The notes under the pieces were generated by a model. It did no database searches, was not told where the DNA came from, and worked only from the letters and a program-made list of their open reading frames with translations. Of a stretch of DNA of 64,000 nt, positions 1 through 9,699 are shown one piece after another (position 1 is the stretch's first letter; every line of letters begins with the position of its first letter). Position numbers and translations under genes: made by a program. The DNA comes from Zanthoxylum bungeanum (lineage: Eukaryota > Streptophyta > Magnoliopsida > Sapindales > Rutaceae), in the NCBI GenBank assembly GCA_019454045.1, contig SKCR01049632.1, positions 1 through 64,000 on the forward strand, given 5' to 3'.

Positions 1-303
1 CGGATTCTGACTTCATTTCCTTGTGAGAGTAGGATAGCTCGTTTTATCTTATCCGCAAGAATAGGGTGTCGTCACCTTGAACACATCTCTCCATCTGTTC
101 GGTCTTCATGAGGTCGGTCATGGCAATCTTTTATGCTGAGAGTGTTTCTGCCGACCTTAGAGTGATCGGTCATCCGAACCAAAGTGGTCGGTCTTCCTCA
201 GTTGTGGTCGGGTCGGCTTGACGATCTCAACCTGTCAGGGAATTACCCTTCTGTCCTCGTCATGCTGCTTTAAGTGTCATAGTGCCTGAAAACACCATCA
301 ACA
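1..303 (-). repeat. E1 3' LTR, partial (truncated by window edge)
   Basis: Aligns without gaps to 7696-7998, with mismatches near positions 19, 95, 138, 233 and 295. It ends in CATCAACA, the complement of the TGTTG start in element orientation. The remaining ~375 bp of this LTR lie left of the window. Confidence 0.93.
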
Positions 304-313
304 TCTGTCCCCT
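304..313 (-). other. E1 polypurine tract
   Basis: The plus strand reads tctgtcccct directly after the LTR; on the element strand this is a purine-rich run (aggggacaga) abutting the LTR, the expected position of the plus-strand DNA primer. Confidence 0.65.
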
Positions 314-354
314 AGTTCTCGGTTCCAACAAGCGTGCAAGTTGGTGCCGGGAAC

Positions 355-363
355 TATATAAAG
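355..363 (+). promoter_or_regulatory. Candidate TATA box of the E1 antisense gene
   Basis: TATATAAAG lies about 50 bp inside the element from the left LTR and upstream of the plus-strand antisense gene. A strong splice-donor context (AA|GTAAGT) follows at 889/890 and an acceptor (gggtgttag) ends at 1085, two bases before the ATG at 1088. This gives a plausible transcript with a 5' UTR from roughly 385-889 and a UTR intron 890-1085. Initiation here is inferred only from the motif. Confidence 0.45.
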
Positions 364-1087
364 AAGGTGTTTCTGTTTTGCTCTGTTGGAGGTCGGTCCG
401 GTGTCGAGAAATGTTTTGTTGCCTCTTTTCAAGCGCTTTGTCTTGAGACACGCAACAGTCACGTCCGCTTGAATGCCTATCAAATCAACTTTAGGGTTTT
501 TTTCTAATTTCGACACTTGTCAAACATCCGCCGGGTTCCCGCCAAAAAGGGAACGAATCGACCGTGTGGAGGTGTCTTCACAGTGGGTTGATCTCAGTCG
601 TTTGTTTAAACTCGGGAGGCCTCTTTTGCAGTCGACATCTGGCGTTCATCCGGTTTCTTCCCTTAGATCCAACAGTCACGAGAGTTCTTGCCATGACTAT
701 AAGAAGGCGGGGCTTTTACTGTTCCATCTTTTTCGGCAATTTCTCCTTATTTTCTGAAAATCTCTCTGTGATTCGCCCAACTCCGTGCTCTCGAAACTCA
801 ACCGTGGTCTTTTTCTTCTTCAGTGCTGTGAACATAAGGAACTGGCACAACCGTACTGTACAACCTCCTGCTCTTTCCGAGAAGAACAAGTAAGTCCTCT
901 GAACAATCTCTTTTTTTTTTTTGGTGTTTACGAAACTGTGTTTGCTAGGGAAAGATTTATGGTTTGCTGGGTTATGCTTTAGGGCACTTTAGAGACCACC
1001 TGTTTAGCTGACATGGAGACCGTGAGTAGTTTTCTTTTAGCCATAGACTGACTTCCCCTTCCTTCTTTGTTTTTCTGGGTGTTAGGG

Positions 1088-3559
1088 ATGTCTGACAGCG
1101 GTTCCTCCCCTGAAAAGCCTGCTAAGATCTCAAATCCCCCCGCTGAGGAGATCTCCTCGGGCTCGGGGGCACCTAGTGTAGAAGACCTTGATACTACCCC
1201 TACTCCCTCTGAGATCAAACAAGACTCCTACCATCAGAGGGTTCCTCGGAAGGACCCAGAGCCCGGTGAACTTGGATCGATGGCTCTGGATATGAACCGT
1301 CCTTCCAAAATAACTAAGGATGATCTGGCGCTGTTGCGGCAACGATATGACATCCCAATAGATATTGCCCTTGAAGTTCCCGGCCCGATGGATCATGCTA
1401 GTCAACCTGATGAGGGCTCGGTGGCACTTCTTCCTGCTTTTTTTGAGTGCGGGCTACGGCTGCCGATGCAACGTTATTTTGCTTGGATGCTGGCTGAGAT
1501 GGAGATTGCCCCTTGCCAATTGAGCTTAAATAGCTGGAGGATTCTGGCCGGCATATATGTGGTTTGGCACCGGGCAGGTTTATGTGTACCTTCTTTGGAA
1601 GAGGTGAAGAGGTTGTATCGTTTGAAGTCCAACCCAAAGACTCACTACGGTTGGTATTACCTCTCTGCTTATGATAGCTCGTCCAACCTTGTCCAGAAAC
1701 TCCCCGATTCTAACAAGAATTTCAAGGATCTTTGGTTCTGGACTACTGGGGATTGGGGTCGGGTTCTGAGATCGTTTGAGGAGGACGTCTCGGTTCCGGA
1801 CATCTTCAGGGCGGGAGGTTAGGAGTTTAATACCCCTCATTTCCCTTTTTTTTTTAATTCCCGTTCTTAGTTTCTCGGGTTTCTAACTTCTCTGGTTCCT
1901 CCCAGCTTGTTGGCGAGATGCTCCCACGGTTTCTCGTCAGGTTCGGAGGCGGGTACATTGGGCTCGTCGGTATGCCGCTCACTGGAGGGAATTGGTTAAT
2001 GATGCGGCCTTTGTTGATTCGGGCCTTACTCGGACCGTCCTTCCGGAGGTCTCGGGTCGGATAGGTTGCTGGCTGTTTTGATGACTTTCCCCGTTTGTTT
2101 ATCATGTGTTTGATGTCTTTGTCATTTGCTCGGGTCCTGATTTCCTTTTCCTCTTTTTTGTAGGTATGTCGAAGAGGCCAAAGTTTCTTGAGAAGTTGGC
2201 CGGTACTATGAAGAAGGCCGGCCATGCGGAGACTGGAACTTCCCGGGCACCACCTAACCCTGCTGGTATTGAGGGGGCGTCTCAAGGGAAAGTTCAGCCG
2301 GTTGCTCGGGGTCTATCTTCTCCTGGTGCGCAGTCGCCAGGGTCTGCTCGTCTGGTCAGTCCACCGAAGCCTCTTAGGAAGATGAGGCGTCAGTTCGGGT
2401 CAGAAGAGATCGAGCTGGTTCAAGGGGACGAGGAGGATCCTGTCCCAGGTAAGAAAAAAGACGTTCGTCGGGGGAAAAATCATCTGTGGGCTCCTCCAAG
2501 AAGCGAAAGGGTTCTGTAATCCTTGGGGTGGATGATTTGGGAGAAAGCATCCGGGAGGCTACTTCCCATCTAGTGCCGGCTTTCAATGAATTGGCCGAGG
2601 TGATTCCCCCTGGGGAGGTCTCAAGATATGAGGATATCTCGCCCGAGGCTGTGGTGACTGAGATGAGCTCTCAGATGGCAAAGGTAGTTTCATTCTTTTT
2701 TTTTTTTTTTTTTGACTTCGGTTCTCGGTTTTCTTCATATCATATCTTGACTCCTTTTTTTTTTGTGCAGGCTACTTACCTCATGGCCAAGAACAAAGAC
2801 CTTCTTCTGAGTCTGTTGTCCGAGGGTGGTCAGGCTCAGAGGCTTCAACATCATCTTACAGAAGTGGAAACCAAACTGGCCGACCGAGAGGAGGTGATAA
2901 AGAATCACGAAGCGACCGCCGTTGAGAATTTCAAAATTAATAAGGCTCTTAAGGCTACTGCTGCCCTGGAGCGAAAGCTCGCTGACAATACTCGGGAGGA
3001 TTTGAAAACTGCCCAATCTGAGATCGGCGTTTTGAAGGCGAAGGTGGCCTGTGCCGAAACCAAATTGAAGGCCAATGAAGAACAAATGGCGCGGGCCCGG
3101 AATGATCTTGAGAGAAAAGAGGCCGAGCTTGAGGAGAGAGAGGCCGATCTTGAGACCGAGAAGGAGGCCATCCGTCTTGAGGGAGTTGGTTATTGTGCTG
3201 ATCTAATACCGATGGTGCTGCCAAGTCTGAACATGGACCCTATTTATGCGGCCATAAGTTTTTGCAAGGGGGATATATCTGAGGAGGAGTTCCGGAAGTG
3301 GCTTCCTCCTCCTTCCGAGGAGGTGATGGATCCCGCCCCGGTTTCGGTTGTTCCGGCTTCTAGGGCTTCCCAAGAAGAACGACCTGATGTTCCTGCCTCC
3401 GGTGAGGATTGCCTTGAGATCCCTCCTCCCATCCCTGAAGTAGAGGTCTCCCATGCTGCCGAGGTCGAAACCGCAGTTCCTCTTTCCGATGCCGAGCCGC
3501 TTCTCCCGCCATCTGAGCCAGTTGAGGAAGAAATTCCCACCCCTGTGCGGGCTGAATGA
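1088..3559 (+). CDS. Antisense extra gene of E1: 'putative gypsy-type transposon' family protein, spliced, one frameshift
   Basis: Predicted exons are 1088-1817, 1906-2064, 2164-2683 and 2771-3559. All junctions are GT/AG, pyrimidine tracts precede the acceptors, and the reading frame stays open across each one. About 730 aa are encoded if one base is missing in the G5A5 run near 2471-2479; as read, frame is lost there. The first exon has the conserved pattern of the plant 'putative gypsy type transposon' domain (Pfam Transposase_28): a YDIP motif near residue 96, then GLRLPMQR, APCQL and WRILAG segments at about residues 135-165. The last exon is rich in K/E/A and predicts a long coiled coil, then an acidic proline-rich tail. 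The gene is antisense to the element's own RNA; related extra ORFs are known from Tat/Retand elements. Its function is unknown. The frameshift could be real decay or a sequencing error. Confidence 0.72.
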
Positions 3560-3757
3560 GAAAGGGTAACCCTACCGGGGCCCTATGTACACTTATACTT
3601 TTTGTAATAACATTACAATTTGTATTTTGACATACACACATATATATTTATGTATATTTCCTATCTCTTTCTTACTTTTTCCTTTATGCTTCTTTTGTTT
3701 GCCTGAATACTCCGAGACCTTTCGGGGGTTAAGATGAGGTGGATAGGCAAAACCCGG

Positions 3758-4661
3758 CCCCGAGCTGAGAAAGGAACTTGGACCTGGAGGAATGTTACGT
3801 CCCCAGTCCAAAGGGCTGACTCGGTGGGACGTACCCCGACCCCGAGCTGAGAAAGGCACTTGGACCTGGGGGAATGTTACGTCCCCAGTCCAAAGGGCTG
3901 ACTCGGTGGGACGTACCCCGACCCCGAGCTGAGAAAGGAACTTGGACCTGGGGGAATGTTACGTCCCCAGTCCAAAGGGCTGACTCGGTGGGACGTACCC
4001 CGACCCCGAGCTGAGAGAAAGGCACTTGGACCTGGGGGAATGTTACGTCCCCAGTCCAAAGGACTGACTCGGTGGGACGTACCCCGACCCCGAGCTGAGA
4101 AATGAACTTGGACCTGGGGGAATGTTACGTCCCCAGTCCAAAGGGCTGACTCGATGGGACGTACCCCGACCCCGAGGTGAGAAAGACACTTGGACCTGGG
4201 GGAATGTTACGTCCCCAGTCCAAAGGGCTGACTGGGTGGGACGTACCCCGACCCCGAGCTGAGAAAGGAACTTGGACCTGAGGGAATGTTACGTCCCCAG
4301 TCCAAAGGGCTGACTCGGTGGGACGTACCCCGACCCCGAGCTGAGAAAGGAACTTGAACCTGGGTGAATGTTACGTCCCCAGTCCAAAGGGCTGACTCGG
4401 TGGGACGTACCCCGACCCCGAGCTGAGAAAGGCACTTGGACCTGGGGGAATGTTACGTCCCCAGTCCAAAGGGCTGACTCGGTGGGACGTACCCCGACCC
4501 CGAGCTGAGAAAGGCACTTGGACCTGGGGGAATGTTACGTCCCCAGTCCAAAGGGCTGACTCGGTGGGACGTACCCTGACCCCGAGCTGAGAAAGGAACT
4601 TGGACCTGGGGGAATGTTACGTCCCCAGTCCAAATGGCTGACTCGGTGGGGCGTACCCCGA
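3758..4661. repeat. 82-bp tandem array, 11 units
   Basis: Units start at 3758, 3840, 3922, 4004, 4088, 4170, 4252, 4334, 4416, 4498 and 4580. All are 82 bp except the fourth, which is 84 bp. Each unit contains two inverted repeats: GGACCTGGGGGAATG...CCCCAGTCC and GTGGGACGTACCCC. Units are nearly identical, so the array was homogenised recently. It lies between the antisense gene and the truncated gag, where Tat-group elements often carry tandem repeats. All six frames across it are repeat peptides, not genes. Confidence 0.95.
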
Positions 4662-4837
4662 CCCCGAGCTGAATAACCAAGCGGCCTCGGCGGAATGAAA
4701 TCCAGCCCCGAGCTGAATAACCAAGCGGCCTCGGCGGAATGAAATCCCTCCCCGAGTCGTCTAATCGAATGGCCTCGGCGTAACGAAATCCAGACCCGAG
4801 CCGATTAACCCCTGGGACTTGTTCAGAAGGGAAATGA
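4662..4837. repeat. 44-bp tandem repeats, 4 units
   Basis: Units start at 4662, 4706, 4750 and 4794 with a core CCCCGAGCTGAATAACC...CCTCGGCGGAATGAAATCC. The first ~12 bases match the start of the 82-bp unit, so the two arrays share a common head. The stretch 4838-5073 that follows is single-copy with no gene that I can support. Confidence 0.85.
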
Positions 4838-5073
4838 ATCAACCTTCAAAGCCCTACCGGATCTGGCACGGGCGTCCCCCTTCCAGATCGGCGGAAAACA
4901 AAAACAAGTTTCTGGAAAATAAAAAAGCGGGGGTGACTTAGCACCTATCCCAAAAATAAAAAACGTTTGCAAGCATAAATAACAACATGGATGCCTCAAA
5001 ACATCGTCCTGCCCGAGGTCTCCAAAACACAATTCTGAATCTTTCAATTCAGTGTCCCGACGAACCAGGATTC

Positions 5074-5510
5074 GGATCAAAGAGCGTTTGAATGGTAAGG
5101 GCACATCCTCTACACGTTGGTTCACTGGGGAGCCTGTGTATTGTATGAGGGCTCCTCCTTACCACGCTGGAGCAGGCACACGCCACAGGGGCATAACGCA
5201 TCCCCGTGCTATGTCTCTCGCGGATCCGGATGATGAATGGATCAAAGAGTGTTCGGGATACTAAGGGCACATTCCTCCTTAGGTCCGGCATCACTGGAGC
5301 TAGCAATCGTCACAGGGGCATCATTATCCCTCGTGCTATGCTTTCCCACGGATCCATTACATCGGGTATGTGAGGATCAAAGAGTGCTCGACACATTAAG
5401 GGCATATTCCTCCTTATGTTCGGTAACACTGGAGTAGGCAATCGCCACAGGGGTATCATCCCTCCCCGTGCTATGCTTCTCACGGATCCTATGCATCGAG
5501 TATGTCCCTG
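5074..5510. repeat. Three ~135-165 bp tandem repeats
   Basis: Copies begin at 5074, 5239 and 5374. Each starts GGATCAAAGAG and shares a 'aagggcacattcctcctta' block, a 'cacaggggcat' block and a 'cgtgctatg' to CACGGATCC end. They are more diverged than the 82-bp array. No coding capacity is credible. Confidence 0.8.
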
Positions 5511-5880
5511 AATATTTCCGAGGACCTCGAGCTAAGAGAGACACTTGGTTCTGGGGGAATATCCCGTCCCCAGACCAATGAGCATGACTCGGTGGGACGT
5601 AACCCGACCCCGAGCTAAAAGAAAGACTTGGCTCTGGGGGAATGTTACATCCCCAGTCCAAAGAAGCCGACTCGGTGGGATGTAACCCGACCTCGAGCTG
5701 AATAAACAAGCGGCCTCGGCGGAACGAAATCCAGCCCCGAGCCGAAAAGAGACATCGGTCTCGGCGGTACAAGAGCAGACCCGAGCCGTAAAATATATAT
5801 CAACAAAACGGACTCGGCGGTACAAGAGCAGTCCCGAGCCGGAAAGATGCATCGATCTCGGCGGTACAAGAGAAGACCTT
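5511..5880. repeat. Diverged copies of the 82-bp and 44-bp repeats
   Basis: Two degenerate 82-bp-type units (about 5520-5690) are followed by four 44-bp-type units (about 5690-5875; core CTCGGCGGTACAAGAG). The order 82-type then 44-type repeats the layout at 3758-4837, as if a composite block had been duplicated and the outer copy then aged. Confidence 0.75.
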
Positions 5881-6011
5881 TTTGGGATCCGTTGCCTTTC
5901 TTGCAACTCTACAAGGGCCACTACAAGCTAGGCTCTTCTTAATACATCCTCTCTGCATCTCAGCATTCCACGCATCCGACCGGATGACTTCCGATATCAA
6001 CTTGGTCGACC

Positions 6012-7267
6012 TCAAAAAACCGAATGGTCTATGAACACACTGAGATAGCCTTCTTTCACCAAGTCTTCCATCTGCTCCCGCAGGTCTCTGCACCCATTTG
6101 TGGCATGTCCCTTTACTTTGTGGTCCTTTCTCTGATGATGTTCCCTCTTCGGGATATTTTCTCCTCGTTTTCTAATAGAACGAATTTGCGGGACACCTCT
6201 AGGGCGGTTGCGTAGTCCGGGGTGTCTTGGATCCTTAGATGGGTCCATAGCCTTCCGACCCTCAAGGCTCCCTTCAAGCTTTCCAGGGCCTTGGGGGATT
6301 CATACCCTCCGACTTCGAGTACCATATTATGGTATCTTTCAATAAATATCTTCAGAGGTTCATCGTCTCTTTGCTTCATGAGCCTGAGTTCTCCAATCGT
6401 TTTTCTGGGGACACAAGCCCCCTTGAAATGTCGTATGAATGACTTCCTTAGTTGTGCGAAGCTGCTGATGCTCCTTGGGGCTAGGCTTCTATACCATAGA
6501 ATGGCCGGTCCGGCCAGAGTCAGGGGGAACACTTTGCAGATGGCGTCCCCTGTTACCCCTTGTACCTCCATCAGTAGGACGAAGCCTTCAATGTGGGTTT
6601 TGGGATCGGTATGGCCCTTGTATGATGTCATGGTCGGCATGCTGAATCTTTTTGGGAATTTCTCTGATTTTATTTCTTCTGTGAGGGGGGACTCATCTTT
6701 GACGTCCTGGACATCCCCTCTGTTTGCATTGGGGTATACTCCCTATTTGACCAGCTCCTCCCGTAACCAAGATTTCATGCTGCTGTCTTTGGTTCCATGC
6801 CGCCCCCTGTGGTTTCTTTTCTTTCTGCTATCTCGAGAGTGGTGCTTCTCAGGGTCGGTGTCCTCTCGCACCTTTTCGGTAGGTTCTTTCCCTCTTCTCC
6901 GGGTACTGTGAGGGCTATCGTAGGAGGAGTCTGGTGATGATTTGTCATCTTCCTCCTCCCATGTGTCCTCGGTTTGGGAGTCTCTCTGCACTACCACGGA
7001 TCTTACCCTGTAGGGTTCCCTCCTCCGGGGCCTGTCGACTTCACTTGTATCAACAATTCTTTTTCCTTTTGCTATGTCGTTCCTTCGTCGGCTAGTCCCG
7101 GCCTTGAATTTTCCATCATGTGCTCCTTCCATCATTTGCAACCGGTCTACTATGGTTTTTAGCAGAGTTTGGTTTTCCTCCCTTTCTTTCCTAAGGTTTT
7201 CCTTGATCTTTTCCATCCAATCTGCAGCCGAGCTCCCTGATGATTGTTGGTTTCCGCCTTCCGCCAT
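6012..7267 (-). pseudogene. E1 gag, one in-frame stop and a frameshift
   Basis: Starts at ATG 7267-7265, 34 bp inside the primer site. The N-terminal part (7267-6746) is charged and rich in R/E/S. An amber codon at 6743-6745 interrupts the frame, which then stays open to 6113. This second part holds the retrotransposon gag core: H-IEGF, CKVFPLTLAGPAILWYRSL, a SISSFAQLRKSFIRHF block and a PLKIFIERYHN segment. Near 6113 the frame shifts; the segment GHATNGCRDLREQMEDLVKE (6012-6248 frame) is the degenerate end of gag seen in Tat-group polyproteins. No protease or RT follows. Gag normally assembles the particle in the cytoplasm; this copy cannot give full-length protein without readthrough and reframing. 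Confidence 0.85.
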
Positions 7268-7300
7268 TTGTCTTACTACGCGAGCTGCTTTTTGTAGGGC

Positions 7301-7318
7301 TCCCCACAGACGGCGCCA
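7301..7318 (-). other. E1 primer-binding site
   Basis: On the element strand the sequence 2 nt from the LTR reads TGGCGCCGTCTGTGGGGA. Its first nine bases match the complement of a plant tRNA-Asp 3' end; the rest differ. Closely similar to the E5 site at 61915-61933. Confidence 0.7.
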
Positions 7319-7320
7319 AC

Positions 7321-7998
7321 TGTTGACGACTGATTTTGGTCTCAGGGTAATATGTGAATATCACCTCCGAGGGAATCCTCCTTCAACAGTGAATTTGTTT
7401 GGTTATGGGGGACCAAAGGCAAATTTAGCGAGAGACAGATAAACACACCAATCGACAAAGAGGTTTAACGTGGTTCGGTGGATTTTGGATCCGACCTACG
7501 TCCACGGACAAGAACATAATGGTACTTTTTATTAACTTTTTTGATGATGCCTTTTACACATACTATGCCCTCCTATTTATAATAACACAGAAATCAAACT
7601 CCTATTCGCATAAGAAATCCTAATTGATCTTTTAGTCTTCTTTCCTTGTAAGGATTCCTAGTCTGATTCTCCTTTCTCTTTTTCATATTCCTTTTCGGAT
7701 TCTGACTTCATTTACTTGTGAGAGTAGGATAGCTCGTTTTATCTTATCCGCAAGAATAGGGTGTCGTCACCTTGAACACGTCTCTCCATCTGTTCGGTCT
7801 TCATGAGGTCGGTCATGGCAATATTTTATGCTGAGAGTGTTTCTGCCGACCTTAGAGTGATCGGTCATCCGAACCAAAGTGGTCGGTCTTCCTCAGTTGT
7901 GGTCGGGTCGGCTTGACGATCTCAACCAGTCAGGGAATTACCCTTCTGTCCTCGTCATGCTGCTTTAAGTGTCATAGTGCCTGAAAACATCATCAACA
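7321..7998 (-). repeat. E1 5' LTR, complete (678 bp)
   Basis: Plus-strand ends are TGTTGACGAC and CATCAACA, giving a TGTTG/CAACA terminal inverted repeat. The inner end abuts the primer site; the outer end joins unrelated sequence at 7999. Confidence 0.93.
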
Positions 7999-9699
7999 GA
8001 TCTCATATTAAAATTCTGGGTTTGAATTTAGTAAGTGCGTTTCTTGTATGAACCTGAGATAGTAAGATATTTTACCTGTTCCGCTTAAGTCATGAATGAA
8101 TGATTCAACGTCAAGATTTCCAATGATTCCAAAGAAAAATGTGATAAATATTTATACTTAAATAATTTATATTTAAATAAAAAAATGAATTAACATTATT
8201 GAATAAAATCTAAAAAATTTAAATGGATATCAACATAAATTATGATCGATCCTCGTTTGTTAAAAAAAAAATAAAAAATCTCAAAGTTGAAGAGAGATGA
8301 GAAGAGGAGACGTCATGCCCTCGTGTGTCTGAGGAAACGAATGAAAAAAGATGATATGAGGCGGCAATATTTGTGGTGGATAAATATAAAGACAAATTCC
8401 GCACTTTCCTGTGCACGCAATTTTCTCCGTCCCATTCAATTTTTTTTTTTTTTTTTTTTTAAATTATAAATAAAAAAAGAAAAATAAATAATGTTTAAAT
8501 CATGACCGTTGATTTGGATTCGACAAATCAAAAGCTAAAACGTAGGGCTGGCTGGCCTTATTATATTAAGCTTAATTTTTACCTCGCCGCAAAAGCAATT
8601 GATAACAAAATCATCACAAACGAGTGTTGGGTGGGTTTCCTTCTCGTAACAAAATCTGGCTAGTGAGAGGTCAGATTTTATTTTATTTGTTATTTTTTTT
8701 TTTTTTAATTTTCTTGCCTTTAATATTTTTTAGTGTTCACTGTTTGAATGATTTGTTTGTTTGTTTGAGATCTTTTGTGGGAAAAAAAAAGGATTTATTA
8801 AGCAGTGGGTTGATTCTTTTTTGAGTTGTTTTATTCATATATTGATCCGTATTTGTAGCTATATCATTATTTGAATCTGGATCAGTAATAGCTAATACGA
8901 AAGCTAAGGATATGATAATGATCGACGCGTTGGTTTATGAATCGTGGTAAATTTTTTGTTATATAATAATTTTCATCTGGGTTACTAATCAAATTTGGTT
9001 CTGATATATATATTTGTTGGAAATATAAGAATAAGCTAATATGAAAAAGCTAAGATTGTGAATATGATAGTGGCATGTTGGTTTATGATTCGTGGTAAAT
9101 TTGGAATTCAGCTATTACAACTTCTTGCAATATTTATGATTTTTCTTGAGAAATACAATAACAAAATTGAAAAGATAAAGATAAGCTGGTGAATGATTGC
9201 TTATTTGTTTTGGTGTCCTTTTGAGCTAAATATTGTGCGGTTGTTGTGTTTCTTTGGTTAGTAATGCTTCAAGTTTCTGGTATATTAAAGGAATGATAGG
9301 GTTGTTTCGTTTTGTCATTTTGACAGGCATAGGTCTCTAATTCATGCTAGGGATTTGGTTTTCCTAGTTGGAAACAATCTTTTTTCACTCTGGCCGCTGC
9401 AGCATATTTGAACGCTTCTCGCACCTCCAAGTGGGTGTGGGGTGATCACGAGGGAATTATTTTAATATTAAAATCAAGGTCATCTCATATTTGGAGACTG
9501 TGCCGTGTTTCTGTGGGTTTGTCTCTTGATTATGGCTAAGGTCGCCTTTTGCCAAGTCCCGGAAGCTTGATGGTAGCTTGTCTCTTAGGTCTATATTCAG
9601 GCTTCTGGATTTTTTTGCCAGAGTAGTTGTTCGTAGATAGTTTTTCTTTGTAATAAATAAGAAGATCGTGTCAATGTAGCACTGGTCAGGATTGCCACA
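7999..9699 (+). promoter_or_regulatory. Upstream region and probable 5' UTR of the LRR gene
   Basis: AT-rich, with no protein-coding signal. A good 3' splice site (ttgtttcgttttgtcattttgacag, ending at 9326) suggests the ATG exon begins at 9327 and that a 5' UTR intron lies upstream, perhaps starting in the GAGAG|GTCAG context near 8670. Between 9327 and 9699 several short upstream ATGs occur. The E1 LTR ends only ~1.7 kb from the ATG and may supply or disturb promoter sequence. Transcription start is not determinable from sequence alone. Confidence 0.4.

Larger units (their letters stand above)
1..7998 (-). mobile_element. E1: Tat-lineage Ty3/gypsy element, pol-less, with antisense gene
   Basis: Two LTR copies bracket this interval; the left one is cut by the window edge. 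Read on the minus strand the order is LTR (7321-7998), primer site, gag, tandem repeats, antisense gene region, polypurine tract, LTR. Over the 303 bp both LTRs share I count five mismatches and no indels, so insertion was recent. Protease, RT, RNase H and integrase are absent: the recognisable gag ends near 6012 and repeats begin within about 150 bp. The gag type, the TTGGCGCCGTCTGTGGGGA-type primer site and the antisense extra ORF all point to the Tat/Retand group. With no pol the element must rely on a helper. Left TSD is outside the window; bases after the right LTR are gatct. Confidence 0.9.

Noticed and set aside
2486..3559. Separate gene starting at GTG 2486
   Set aside because: It is the last part of the antisense gene; the T-rich insert at 2684-2770 is an 87-bp in-frame intron with GT/AG ends.
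3758..4661. Regular array resembling a CRISPR
   Set aside because: The unit is a continuous 82-bp tandem repeat without variable spacers, and the DNA is plant.
3795..4842. Several long open frames across 3795-4842 on the minus strand
   Set aside because: They translate the 82-bp and 44-bp tandem units; peptides repeat with the DNA period and match no family.
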